Shown here: in pieces, positions 10,103 to 17,715 of the stretch
How the letters are laid out: the number at the start of each line of letters is the position of its first letter
Position numbering within the stretch: position 1 is the stretch's first letter
Assembly (NCBI RefSeq): GCF_017916365.1
Contig: NZ_JAFMSU010000003.1
Span: 62,001 to 126,000, forward strand
Source of the DNA: Rufibacter roseolus
GTDB taxonomy: Bacteria > Bacteroidota > Bacteroidia > Cytophagales > Hymenobacteraceae
Reading direction: 5' to 3'
DNA length: 64,000 nt
The notes under the pieces: generated by a model
The model's database searches: none
What the model saw: the letters and a program-made list of their open reading frames with translations, nothing else
What the model was told of the DNA's origin: nothing
Position numbers and translations under genes: made by a program

Positions 10103-10132
10103 AAAAAGCCGGACAAACTGCCCGGCTTTTTG
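10103..10132. terminator. bidirectional terminator between uspA-like gene and DUF421 gene
   Basis: The stem aaaaagccgg / ccggcttttt has an 8-10 base loop with A and T tracts on either side. It suits both the plus-strand stress gene ending at 10015 and the minus-strand DUF421 gene ending at 10206. Confidence 0.85.
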
Positions 10133-10205
10133 CGTTCTCTTAAACTTAAATGGTCTTCTCAACCTGGTATTCTTTTGGGACCTATTTCCCAAAAACAGCG
10201 TAAAT

Positions 10206-10898
10206 TCAGGAAACAACGGCGGGGCTCCAATCCTGACTGTTGCAGTTAGGGCAGGTAGTCTGGGGCTTCTGGGCCTGCTTTTCTACATGGCCACAGGTGG
10301 CGCACGCAAATGTGTTGGGCTCTGTTTTCTGTTCCTGCCGCAGTTCCTCGTCTATCTCCGGGATAATGGAAAGGCCGGGCCGCTCGTCTGGGTACTGCAG
10401 GATGGTGAAGGCGCCGTTGGCTTCCATGTAGGTGCGCTGCACCTTGCCCAGGTTGTAGATATCCTCGTGGCGGAACTGGGCCAGCAGGCGTTCGCGGGTG
10501 ATGCGGGTGCGTTCCATCACTCCCAACTGTAGCGCGCCGTCTTTTACCAGAATATCCATGTCATCCATCACTTTCCGCTCAAAACCGGCATCCTGGGTGC
10601 TGCGCCAGGCAATAAAGCGTTCCACGCCCACTACCACCACGGCAATGATTACAATGGGCAGCACGCCCCTGGAAGGGTCCATGAGCGCCACCCCGTTCGC
10701 GGCGGCCAGGGAAACCAGGGCGGCCATCTCGGTACGGCTCAGCATAGAGGACATCCGCTTGCCCATGGCGCGCATGGCAAACATCAGAATAAAGTAGATA
10801 ATGGCAATCCTGATCACCACCTCTAACAGGAAAATCCAGGGCACCTCGCCCAGCACAATCCGCAACCAATCGGTGATTTGTATTTCTTCTGGTTTCAT
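10206..10898 (-). CDS. DUF421 (YetF-like) membrane protein with C-terminal zinc ribbon
   Basis: A 230-residue protein of the DUF421/YetF family: three N-terminal transmembrane helices (about 18-100, including IAIIYFILMFAMRAMGKRM) and a cytoplasmic alpha-beta domain (about 100-175). The molecular role of the family is unknown; a link to spore or envelope functions in Firmicutes does not carry over safely. The unusual part is the C-terminus, which has two CxxC-type pairs (CATCGH and CPNC) near residues 198-222, a zinc-ribbon or rubredoxin-like tail. It is the second gene of a two-gene operon, 10 bases after a paralogue with the same tail. Confidence 0.85.
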   Translation of the reverse strand: MKPEEIQITDWLRIVLGEVPWIFLLEVVIRIAIIYFILMFAMRAMGKRMSSMLSRTEMAALVSLAAANGVALMDPSRGVLPIVIIAVVVVGVERFIAWRSTQDAGFERKVMDDMDILVKDGALQLGVMERTRITRERLLAQFRHEDIYNLGKVQRTYMEANGAFTILQYPDERPGLSIIPEIDEELRQEQKTEPNTFACATCGHVEKQAQKPQTTCPNCNSQDWSPAVVS

Positions 10899-10908
10899 GT
10901 TCGTTTAC

Positions 10909-11610
10909 TTATTTGGCGGCCGGAATCCATTCGTCACAGGAACAGTTGGGGCATGGCTGGCCTTGCACCTGGTTGGCCTGGGCTATGGTACCGCAGCGGG
11001 TACAGGCCTGGTGATTTTTATCTACATCAAGGGAATCCATCAACTCCCGGTCTTTGGCCGGATAAATAGGCAACCCCGGTTTGGGGTCTTTGGCTTTGAC
11101 TACGCTAAAAAGGCCACAGGCCTCCAGATACAGCCGTTTCACCTGGCCCAGATGGTGGATATTATGGGTTCTCAGGGCCGCAAACACCTGGTCTTTTGAC
11201 AAGCGTGCCTGCTCCATCTCATTGATATTCAATACGCCCTCCTTTAATACCATGGAAAGCTGTCCCTGGGTGATCTCTTCCATCCGCCGGCTCCGGAAAG
11301 CCCACAGGTTAATGCCGCGCTGGAAGAACAAGGCACAGATGAAGATCACAATGCCCAGCAGAATACCCCGGTCGGGCAACTGCATAGGCGCCGAGGCAAT
11401 CCCGCCCAAGGTAACCATCACGGCCAGTTCTGATATGGTGAGCTGCGCGTTCATGCGTTTTCCCATGAGGCGCAGGACGATGAGCAAGGCAATGTATATC
11501 ACGATGGTCCGGATGAGGACCTCCAGCATGAATTCCCAGGGCGTGTTCCCGATGAGGAGCCGTTGCCAGTCTGGGAAATAAATCTCTTCTTTTTTCATAA
11601 CCTTCTGCAA
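10909..11610 (-). CDS. DUF421 (YetF-like) membrane protein with C-terminal zinc ribbon, paralogue
   Basis: A 233-residue paralogue of the next gene with the same plan: three transmembrane helices (about 22-105, with LLIVLRLMGKRMNAQLT), a DUF421 cytoplasmic domain and a C-terminal tail with two Cys pairs (CTRCG and CPNCSC) near residues 202-226. The two genes differ clearly in sequence, so the duplication is old. The conserved LMGKRM / AMGKRM phrase after the second helix is typical of the family. It is the first gene of the pair; its upstream region is shared with the divergent ECF sigma factor gene. Confidence 0.85.
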   Translation of the reverse strand: MQKVMKKEEIYFPDWQRLLIGNTPWEFMLEVLIRTIVIYIALLIVLRLMGKRMNAQLTISELAVMVTLGGIASAPMQLPDRGILLGIVIFICALFFQRGINLWAFRSRRMEEITQGQLSMVLKEGVLNINEMEQARLSKDQVFAALRTHNIHHLGQVKRLYLEACGLFSVVKAKDPKPGLPIYPAKDRELMDSLDVDKNHQACTRCGTIAQANQVQGQPCPNCSCDEWIPAAK

Positions 11611-11963
11611 TACGAGGGGGCAACAGAACAGAGTTACCCTGATTCTTAGGGGATTAATACGGATGCTTTCCTTAAAGAGAGATCTGCAGGCCTATAGCCA
11701 AGGTTAATTTTTCTTAAACTCTGATGTTGGTTTAGGGCCTATTGGGCAAAACAGGCCCTAAACTGGGAAAGCCCATCCACCAAAAATCTACCCTTACACG
11801 GGGCCGGTTAATACGCAGGAGAGAAAAGAAAAAAATTCAATTCTGGTTTATGGATTCAGCACCGGCGCTGCATCTTACCTTCAAAGAATGGAAAAGGCCA
11901 AGACAGGTATGTTTTACTTTTAGTTATTATCCTTTTATTTATACCCGCTTACTGACCCGCTGC
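11611..11963. other. divergent intergenic region with palindrome copy
   Basis: About 350 bases separate the DUF421 operon from the sigma factor gene. They contain a family palindrome at 11730-11763 and an AT-rich tract (11925-11950) just before the sigma factor start. An in-frame extension of the sigma factor frame exists upstream, but its basic, low-complexity translation and the palindrome inside it argue that it is not coding. Confidence 0.55.
11730..11763. repeat. dispersed palindrome copy
   Basis: A perfect 11-bp stem (gtttagggcct / aggccctaaac) with a 12-base loop. It lies between divergent genes, where a terminator would have no obvious job. Confidence 0.75.
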
Positions 11964-12548
11964 ATGTTTCTAAAGCTATTCTCCCGCGCTAAGCCTCCGC
12001 AAGACCTGGAACTGATACAGCAGTACCAGGAAAGTGGTGACGTGGAGTTGGTGGGGCAGTTGTTTGAGCGCTACACAGAGATGGTGTACCTGATCTGCCT
12101 CAAGTACCTGAAGAACGAGGACGAGAGCAAAGACGCCACCATGCACATCTTTGAGCAGCTGATCCCCGCGCTGCGCAAACATGAGATCGGCAATTTCAAA
12201 AGCTGGCTGCACGTGCTCTCCAAGAACTACTGCCTCATGTACCTCCGGAACCAGAAAAAGCGGGGCGCCGACCTGATTGACGAAAAAACGCTACCAATGG
12301 TAGAGAAAGCAGCCAGCACCCTGGCAAACGATCCGGACCATGAACCGGAGTTGCAGCTGCTCTCAAAGGCCCTCACCACCCTGGGACCTGAGCAGCGCGC
12401 CTGCGTGGAGCTCTTCTACCTGGAGAAAAAAAGCTACAAAGAAGTGGCCGAGCTGACCGGACTGGAGATGGGCAAAGTGAAAAGCCACATCCAGAACGGC
12501 AAAAGAAACCTTAAAATCTACATGGATAAAAACTATGAGCAGGAATAA
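11964..12548 (+). CDS. ECF-type RNA polymerase sigma factor
   Basis: A 194-residue sigma-70 family protein. Region 2 covers about 12-85 (QLFERYTEMVYLICLKYL) and the helix-turn-helix of region 4 covers about 135-190 (YKEVAELTGLEMGKVKSH). It directs RNA polymerase to promoters of an unknown regulon. The start is placed at MFLKLFSR because upstream residues lack sigma-factor similarity and region 2 begins just after it. The last 14 bases overlap the start of the anti-sigma gene, pointing to translational coupling, the usual arrangement for an ECF pair. Confidence 0.9.
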   Translation: MFLKLFSRAKPPQDLELIQQYQESGDVELVGQLFERYTEMVYLICLKYLKNEDESKDATMHIFEQLIPALRKHEIGNFKSWLHVLSKNYCLMYLRNQKKRGADLIDEKTLPMVEKAASTLANDPDHEPELQLLSKALTTLGPEQRACVELFYLEKKSYKEVAELTGLEMGKVKSHIQNGKRNLKIYMDKNYEQE

Positions 12549-13158
12549 CCTTCCCGAAGACTGGGACATGCAGGAGCACCCTTCCCTTGAGGTGCTGCGG
12601 CAATACCAAGCCGGGGAACTATCCGCTCCCCAAAGCCACCAACTGGAACGACACCTGCTTTCCTGCGAGATGTGTTCTGATTTGGTGGAAGGTATGTCGC
12701 TCTCACAGCCTTACCGCGTAAAATCGGCGGTGCGGGAAACCCGCGGGCGCCTCAAAAACTTTTTGGCCCAGAAGAAACGCAAACGCAAGGTGTTTCAGTG
12801 GCCCGCCTGGCAAACAGCGGCCGTACTGCTGGTGCTGCTCTTCGCCATTGGTGAGGTGGTGTACCACCAGTTCTTTGCCAACCACAACCACTTCCAGACC
12901 ACTACCGGAGAAACGAAAAAGGCTTGGAGACTGACCGGACGCGTAGAAGACAACACCGGGCAAACTGTTTCCGGAGCCACTATCCAGGTAGTTGGAGGCC
13001 AAACCAAAACCATTACAAACCAGGAAGGCGGATTTGAACTGGAAATACAGAGCCAGAAATCCAGGATCATGGTTTCGCACCCAGACTTTAGCACTAAAGA
13101 AGTTGAAGTCAACTCCTCCAGCCCTCAGGTTAACATTACCCTGGAAAAGGCAGAATAA
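12535..13158 (+). CDS. membrane anti-sigma factor with carboxypeptidase-regulatory-like domain
   Basis: A 207-residue protein that probably holds the ECF sigma factor at the membrane. Its N-terminal cytoplasmic part contains the zinc anti-sigma pattern H40-xxx-C44-xx-C47 within HQLERHLLSCEMCSDL. A basic stretch (KKRKRK) is followed by one transmembrane helix (about 92-111). The periplasmic part (about 128-207) is a CarboxypepD_reg-like beta sandwich (VSGATIQVVGGQ, TNQEGGFELEI), a domain more often found at the start of SusC-type receptors or M14 peptidases. The signal sensed is unknown. The gene overlaps the sigma factor gene by 14 bases. Confidence 0.85.
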   Translation: MSRNNLPEDWDMQEHPSLEVLRQYQAGELSAPQSHQLERHLLSCEMCSDLVEGMSLSQPYRVKSAVRETRGRLKNFLAQKKRKRKVFQWPAWQTAAVLLVLLFAIGEVVYHQFFANHNHFQTTTGETKKAWRLTGRVEDNTGQTVSGATIQVVGGQTKTITNQEGGFELEIQSQKSRIMVSHPDFSTKEVEVNSSSPQVNITLEKAE

Positions 13159-13173
13159 GCTTCTACCGCTAAC

Positions 13174-13806
13174 ATGATAGACAACTACCTCCGCCAGACC
13201 TGGCAGCAACTGGCATCACACTACACCGCAGATCAGGCATTGATCACGCGATTATGGAAAGAACTGGAAAAAGCGTACTCGGGTAAGTCAAGGCATTACC
13301 ATAACCTATGGCACATAGAAGCCATGTTGCGGTTAGCCGAGGAATACCAAACAACCCTCGGCTCTCCCAACTTGGTGAAGTTCGCCATCTTCTACCACGA
13401 TGCCGTGTACCGTTCCACCAGATCAGACAACGAGGAAAAAAGCGCGCAAATGGCTTGTGCCAGGGTTCAGGAATTAGGCATTTCGCTGACAGAGGCTAAC
13501 ACCGTAGTGGAGATGATTTTAGCCACCAAAACACATGAATCCAGCCACAACCATGATGTTAGCTATTTACTGGATTTTGACTTATCCATCTTGGGTGCTC
13601 CCTGGGATGCTTACCTACAGTACAGCAGACAAATAAGAAAAGAATACAGCCTCTACCCGGATTTCCTATATAACAGTGGCCGCCAAAAGGTGCTTCGGCA
13701 TTTCCTAGAAAAAGAGAGTATCTTCCAAACAGCCTTCTTCAAAGCAAAGCTGGAGGGCCAAGCCCGACAGAACCTGGAAAAAGAGTTGCAGTTGCTAAGC
13801 ACTTAG
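13174..13806 (+). CDS. HD-superfamily metal-dependent phosphohydrolase
   Basis: A 210-residue soluble protein of the predicted HD phosphohydrolase group often annotated only as 'metal-dependent HD superfamily'. Metal ligands are visible: H46 or H49 in YHNLWHIE, the HD pair in IFYHDAVY, and a late Asp in LLDFDLSILG. The substrate is unknown. It follows the anti-sigma gene by 15 bases and is probably cotranscribed with it, so it may belong to the sigma factor's output, though coincidence is possible. A hairpin with a T tract follows its stop. Confidence 0.85.
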   Translation: MIDNYLRQTWQQLASHYTADQALITRLWKELEKAYSGKSRHYHNLWHIEAMLRLAEEYQTTLGSPNLVKFAIFYHDAVYRSTRSDNEEKSAQMACARVQELGISLTEANTVVEMILATKTHESSHNHDVSYLLDFDLSILGAPWDAYLQYSRQIRKEYSLYPDFLYNSGRQKVLRHFLEKESIFQTAFFKAKLEGQARQNLEKELQLLST

Positions 13807-13817
13807 CAAATCCCTTA

Positions 13818-13863
13818 ACCCAGTTTGAGTCCTTTCTTTCTTAAATCAGCCTTAAAACTGGGT
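13818..13863 (+). terminator. terminator-like copy of the palindrome family
   Basis: The stem acccagttt / aaactgggt is followed at once by gcttttttctttctt, which makes this family copy a plausible intrinsic terminator for the sigma/anti-sigma/HD transcript. Confidence 0.75.
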
Positions 13864-13923
13864 GCTTTTTTCTTTCTTCTAAAAAAGTAATTCACTTTCT
13901 CTTTCCGTGGATTCTCACCTACA

Positions 13924-13956
13924 TTTAGGGGCCGGTTTAAAGAAAACCGGCCTAAA
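13924..13956. repeat. dispersed palindrome copy abutting a start codon
   Basis: A stem of about 13 pairs with one bulge (tttaggggccggttt / aaaccggcctaaa). It ends 5 bases before the ATG of the oxidoreductase at 13962, so it would cover the ribosome landing site if transcribed. Confidence 0.75.
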
Positions 13957-13961
13957 ACGCC

Positions 13962-14951
13962 ATGGCAGAAGAAACTACAAAAACCATCCGGTGGGGCATT
14001 ATTGGGTGCGGCGATGTTACCGAGGTGAAAAGCGGTCCGGCCTTCCAGAAAGTACCCCATTCCAAACTGGTGGCCGTCATGCGACGAAATGGGGAGAAAG
14101 CCCAGGACTACGCCCGGCGTCACAACGTGCCCAAGTGGTACGATGATGCCCAGGCCTTGATTCAAGACCCCGAGGTGGATGCCGTATACATCGCGACGCC
14201 GCCCGGCTCCCACCTGGAGTACACCCTGGCCGTGGCCGCCGCAGGCAAACCGGTGTACGTAGAAAAACCTATGGCCTTGAACCACACGCAGTGCCAGGAA
14301 ATGGTAGCCGCCCTCCAAAAAGCTGGGGTGCCTTTATATGTGGCCTATTACCGCCGGCGCCTGCCCTCGTTTCTCAAGGTCAAGGAACTGGTAGACGGCG
14401 GTGCCATCGGGGAGGTGAGATTCGTCAACATCAGGCTTTTCCATCCGACGCAGGATAACCTAGATCAGCAGAACCTGCCCTGGCGGGTACAACCCGAGAT
14501 CTCCGGCGGCGGCCTCTTCTTTGACCTGGCCTCCCACCAACTGGATTACCTGGATTACCTCCTGGGTCCTATCGCCAGCGCCTCGGGGCAGACCGCGAAC
14601 CAGGCCGGCCTCTACCCCGCCGAGGACATTGTGACCGGGCAGTTCCGGTTCCAGAACAGTGTGCTGGGCACCGGAATCTGGTGCTTTACCGTGGCGCCCG
14701 GCCAGTTCAGGGACGAGATCGAGATCATCGGGAGCCGGGGCCGCATTACGTTTCCTTCTTTCGCCTTGGAGCCTATCAAACTGGAGACTGACAAAGGACC
14801 GGAAGAATTCTTTTTACCCCCACCGCCGCACGTGCAGCAGCCTTTCATCCAGACCATTGTAGAAGAACTCACAGGCCAGGGCTTATGTCCCAGCACCGGC
14901 GAGACTGCGGCCCGCACTGCCTGGGTCATGGACCAGATCGTGGGCCGGTAA
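13962..14951 (+). CDS. Gfo/Idh/MocA family NAD(P)-dependent oxidoreductase
   Basis: A 329-residue cytoplasmic dehydrogenase. The N-terminal Rossmann fold has the dinucleotide loop in WGIIGCGDV, and the family signature YVEKPMAL places the catalytic Lys of the EKP motif near residue 94. The C-terminal part is the family's alpha-beta substrate domain, with the active-site region GGGLFFDLASHQLDYLDYLLG. Members act on sugars, inositols or sugar-nucleotide derivatives; nothing here fixes the substrate. The gene stands alone between two palindrome copies, with no sugar genes adjacent. Confidence 0.92.
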   Translation: MAEETTKTIRWGIIGCGDVTEVKSGPAFQKVPHSKLVAVMRRNGEKAQDYARRHNVPKWYDDAQALIQDPEVDAVYIATPPGSHLEYTLAVAAAGKPVYVEKPMALNHTQCQEMVAALQKAGVPLYVAYYRRRLPSFLKVKELVDGGAIGEVRFVNIRLFHPTQDNLDQQNLPWRVQPEISGGGLFFDLASHQLDYLDYLLGPIASASGQTANQAGLYPAEDIVTGQFRFQNSVLGTGIWCFTVAPGQFRDEIEIIGSRGRITFPSFALEPIKLETDKGPEEFFLPPPPHVQQPFIQTIVEELTGQGLCPSTGETAARTAWVMDQIVGR

Positions 14952-14980
14952 ATTCTCCTTTCCTATTGCACCACTTCCGA

Positions 14981-15028
14981 GTGCCTGTTTATCGCTTGTT
15001 TTCTCCAGAACGGCCCTGAAACAGGCAC
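14981..15028. repeat. dispersed palindrome copy
   Basis: The stem gtgcctgttt / aaacaggcac is perfect over 10 bp, 30 bases after the oxidoreductase stop. The rest of the gap up to 15251 is AT-rich toward the patatin gene and shows nothing else. Confidence 0.7.
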
Positions 15029-15251
15029 CCCGGGGTCTTTTCTGCCACCCTTCAGTTAAGCAGGCGAACCATCAGCCTGGCAAAAGCACAAGAAGCCTTG
15101 GTGAACAGCAAAAGACTCCTATGTTTCTATGAACGCCTGCACCCGACTTGAATCTATTTCTGGCAAGCCATAAACCTTTAAATAGCCTATCATTTCAATT
15201 ATATTTTAACTAGCTTTATTTCAATATGATACGCTTCTAAAATTCAGCCCG

Positions 15252-17114
15252 ATGGAACAGAACTTTATTCCGGAACCCCTGCAGGAGAATCATTCCCAAG
15301 GGTCCCGGTTGGCCAGATTAAAGCACCTCATCAGCGCCCGGTTCCCGCAGTTAAAAGAACCAGTGGTGGAGGAGTTGCTGCTGAAGTTTAGTTGGGTTGA
15401 ATTAAACCGGGGCGAAATCCTGTGCCGCGAAGGTGAGGTGGGCGACTGCGTGTACCTTCTGGTCTCGGGCAGGTTGAAGGCCTGGGTGGATTTCGCTACG
15501 CAAGAGGCCCGCGAAGTAGGGGAAGTTGCCCAAGGCGAAAGCGTAGGCGAGATGGCGCTGATCACCGGCGAGGCCCGCACCGCTACCATTGTGGCCATGC
15601 GCACCTGCATGTTGGCCAAACTGCTCAAATCAGACTTTGATGAACTGGTAGCCCACCACCCTGAGGTAGCGGTTAACCTTTCAAAGCTGATTATTGACCG
15701 GCTCACCTTTGCCATGCACCACACCCGCGTGCCGGCCAAATACACCAACATTGTCCTGGTGCCCGCTACCTCCAGTTCTGTTACCAGGGAGTTTATGGCT
15801 CAATTGGTTGAAGCATTGCATGCGCATTACCACATCAGGCATATCCACAAAGATTTGCTGCCTCACCCCTTGCGGAACGGGTCGATGCCGGAGGAGGAGC
15901 GCTTTTTTGAAATCCACAACTGGCTCGCCGAGCAGGAAGTGGAACAGGGCTACGTGATTTTCGAGGCCGACCCACAAGACCATGAATGGACCGGCCATTG
16001 CCTCCGTCAGGCCGATAAAATCCTGCTCTTGACCGAGGCAGCCCAGGGTACCACCCTTTCACAGGTGGAGGAATCTCTGTTCTCTGGCGGGGATTTGCAA
16101 CTGCAGCAGGCCACGGAAGTAGCATTTTTGTACCCTCCTGCCACCGAGACTCCCACCCAAACCCACGAAATGCTGGAACTTAGGCCGGTTTCCCGCCACT
16201 ATAACATCAGGCTCCAGGACCAGCGACACCTGAACCGGTTGGCCCGAATGCTCACAAACAAAGGCATCGGGCTGGTGCTGGGCGGCGGCGGGGCGAAAGG
16301 CTTTGCCCACGTCGGCGTTTTTAAAGCACTGCGCGAGGCCGACATTCCCATTGACATGGTCTGCGGTACCAGCATAGGTGCCATCATTGCCGCGGCCATC
16401 GCCCATGAATGGGACCCGGAGGAGATTTACCGCAAAGGACGAAGCGCTTTTGTGACTGACAAGCCCCTGAATGATTACACCCTGCCCGTACTCTCGCTTA
16501 TCAAAGGACACAAACTCCAGAGTACCAACCGAAAATACTTCGGGGAAAAGAACATTGAAGACCTCTGGCTTAACTTCTTCTGCATCTCCAGCAACTACAC
16601 CCTCTCAGAAATGGTGGTGCATGAACGCGGTCCCCTCTGGAAATACGTCACGGCTTCTGTTTCTATTCCGGGGGTGCTGCCGCCGGTGGTAGATGGCAAC
16701 AACCTGCTTATAGATGGTGCTTCTTTCAACAATTTCCCGGTAGATGTCATGAAAGCCCGTTACGGCGGAAAACTCATTGGCATTAACCTCCTGGAAGACA
16801 AAGAATACAAACTGAACTACAACAATCTGCCGGGAGGCTGGCATCTTTTCTTTTCCAGGTTCCTTCCTTTCCTGAAACGCTACAAAAGCCCCAGCATCTC
16901 GGCCATCATGCTCAAATCCACCATCCTCTCCAGCATGGTGCACCAGCGGAAACAAATCAATGACCTTGACCTTTTCCTGAATCCACCGGTAGGTAAGTTC
17001 AGCCTCCTGGACATGAAGAACTTTGATGCCATCGCCGCCACGGGATATGCCTACGGGAAAGAATTCCTCCAGACAACTAACCTTGATGCCCTGAGAACCC
17101 AGATAAAGGTGTAG
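15252..17114 (+). CDS. cyclic nucleotide-binding / patatin-like phospholipase (NTE family)
   Basis: A 620-residue protein with the plan of neuropathy-target-esterase-like lipases. An N-terminal cyclic nucleotide-binding domain (about 30-150) has the phosphate cassette GESVGEMALITGEARTA, including the Arg that contacts the phosphate. A middle region (about 155-320) of unclear fold follows. The patatin domain (about 335-500) has the oxyanion loop GGGGAKG, the nucleophile elbow GTSIG (S374) and the DGA motif (D488), so the Ser-Asp dyad is intact. It probably hydrolyses phospholipids or lysophospholipids under cyclic-nucleotide control. A cyclase gene lies 9 kb downstream and another cNMP-binding gene 9 kb away. 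It is preceded by an AT-rich promoter region and appears monocistronic. Confidence 0.92.
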   Translation: MEQNFIPEPLQENHSQGSRLARLKHLISARFPQLKEPVVEELLLKFSWVELNRGEILCREGEVGDCVYLLVSGRLKAWVDFATQEAREVGEVAQGESVGEMALITGEARTATIVAMRTCMLAKLLKSDFDELVAHHPEVAVNLSKLIIDRLTFAMHHTRVPAKYTNIVLVPATSSSVTREFMAQLVEALHAHYHIRHIHKDLLPHPLRNGSMPEEERFFEIHNWLAEQEVEQGYVIFEADPQDHEWTGHCLRQADKILLLTEAAQGTTLSQVEESLFSGGDLQLQQATEVAFLYPPATETPTQTHEMLELRPVSRHYNIRLQDQRHLNRLARMLTNKGIGLVLGGGGAKGFAHVGVFKALREADIPIDMVCGTSIGAIIAAAIAHEWDPEEIYRKGRSAFVTDKPLNDYTLPVLSLIKGHKLQSTNRKYFGEKNIEDLWLNFFCISSNYTLSEMVVHERGPLWKYVTASVSIPGVLPPVVDGNNLLIDGASFNNFPVDVMKARYGGKLIGINLLEDKEYKLNYNNLPGGWHLFFSRFLPFLKRYKSPSISAIMLKSTILSSMVHQRKQINDLDLFLNPPVGKFSLLDMKNFDAIAATGYAYGKEFLQTTNLDALRTQIKV

Positions 17115-17715
17115 GCCCATGTAGCCTAGATGAGCCCCTTAGCAGCATTTATCAGTGGCCTTTTTACCGGCCAACCAAATGCTGGAAACAGGGTTTGGGA
17201 ACAGCATCTGTTTAAAAGGCATTTTAGGAAAAACAGGTCCAAAACAGATTTACCCTGATTGAGAAACCTCGGTTTGTACTATTATCCTGAAGAGCACAGA
17301 CGTCCTGTAGGTGCGTGCACCTAATTACTTGCGGTTTCCCTTGAAAATAGCCAATCATTTTAGTACATTGGCAGGAAATTTTATAAATGGTCAACTTTTT
17401 AGTTGAGTTGATTAAACAAAAATCAGAGGACTCTCGCCACCGTTCATATTCCCAAGTAACGGTTTTTAGCACAGTTCAGGAAAAAAGCTATCAAAACAAT
17501 CCTGTTTGGGTGAACCTGATAGTTTTTTAATGCGAAATTGAACAAATATCACCTTTAAGCAGGAAAACTGCTTCATTCACCATTCCTTTCTCCTTTTTAA
17601 TTAATACCCAAAGGCAGTTTGCCTTTTCTTTTCTCTTGTCCTTTGCTACGCCCTCCTTCCCCCAGCATTTAGAAGGCGTTTTCAATTTCAAAGTGGTCTC
17701 CTTTAAATCACCTTA
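17115..17715. other. 600-base non-coding region with palindrome copy
   Basis: An AT-rich region between the patatin and protease genes. It contains a palindrome copy (17206-17249, stem atctgttt / aaacagat) soon after the patatin gene. A minus-strand frame at 17224-17472 has no recognisable features. The last 200 bases probably hold the promoter and leader of the protease; no motif was clear enough to call. Confidence 0.55.
17206..17249. repeat. dispersed palindrome copy
   Basis: The stem atctgttt / aaacagat encloses a loop containing ttttaggaaaaa. It is a weaker copy of the family. Confidence 0.55.

Noticed and set aside
11742-11963. N-terminal extension of the ECF sigma factor
   Set aside because: The in-frame extension crosses a palindrome copy and encodes basic low-complexity residues. 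Sigma region 2 begins right after the ATG at 11964.
17224-17472. 82-codon minus-strand frame in the gap before the protease
   Set aside because: It overlaps a palindrome copy, and its translation shows no motif, signal peptide or plausible fold.
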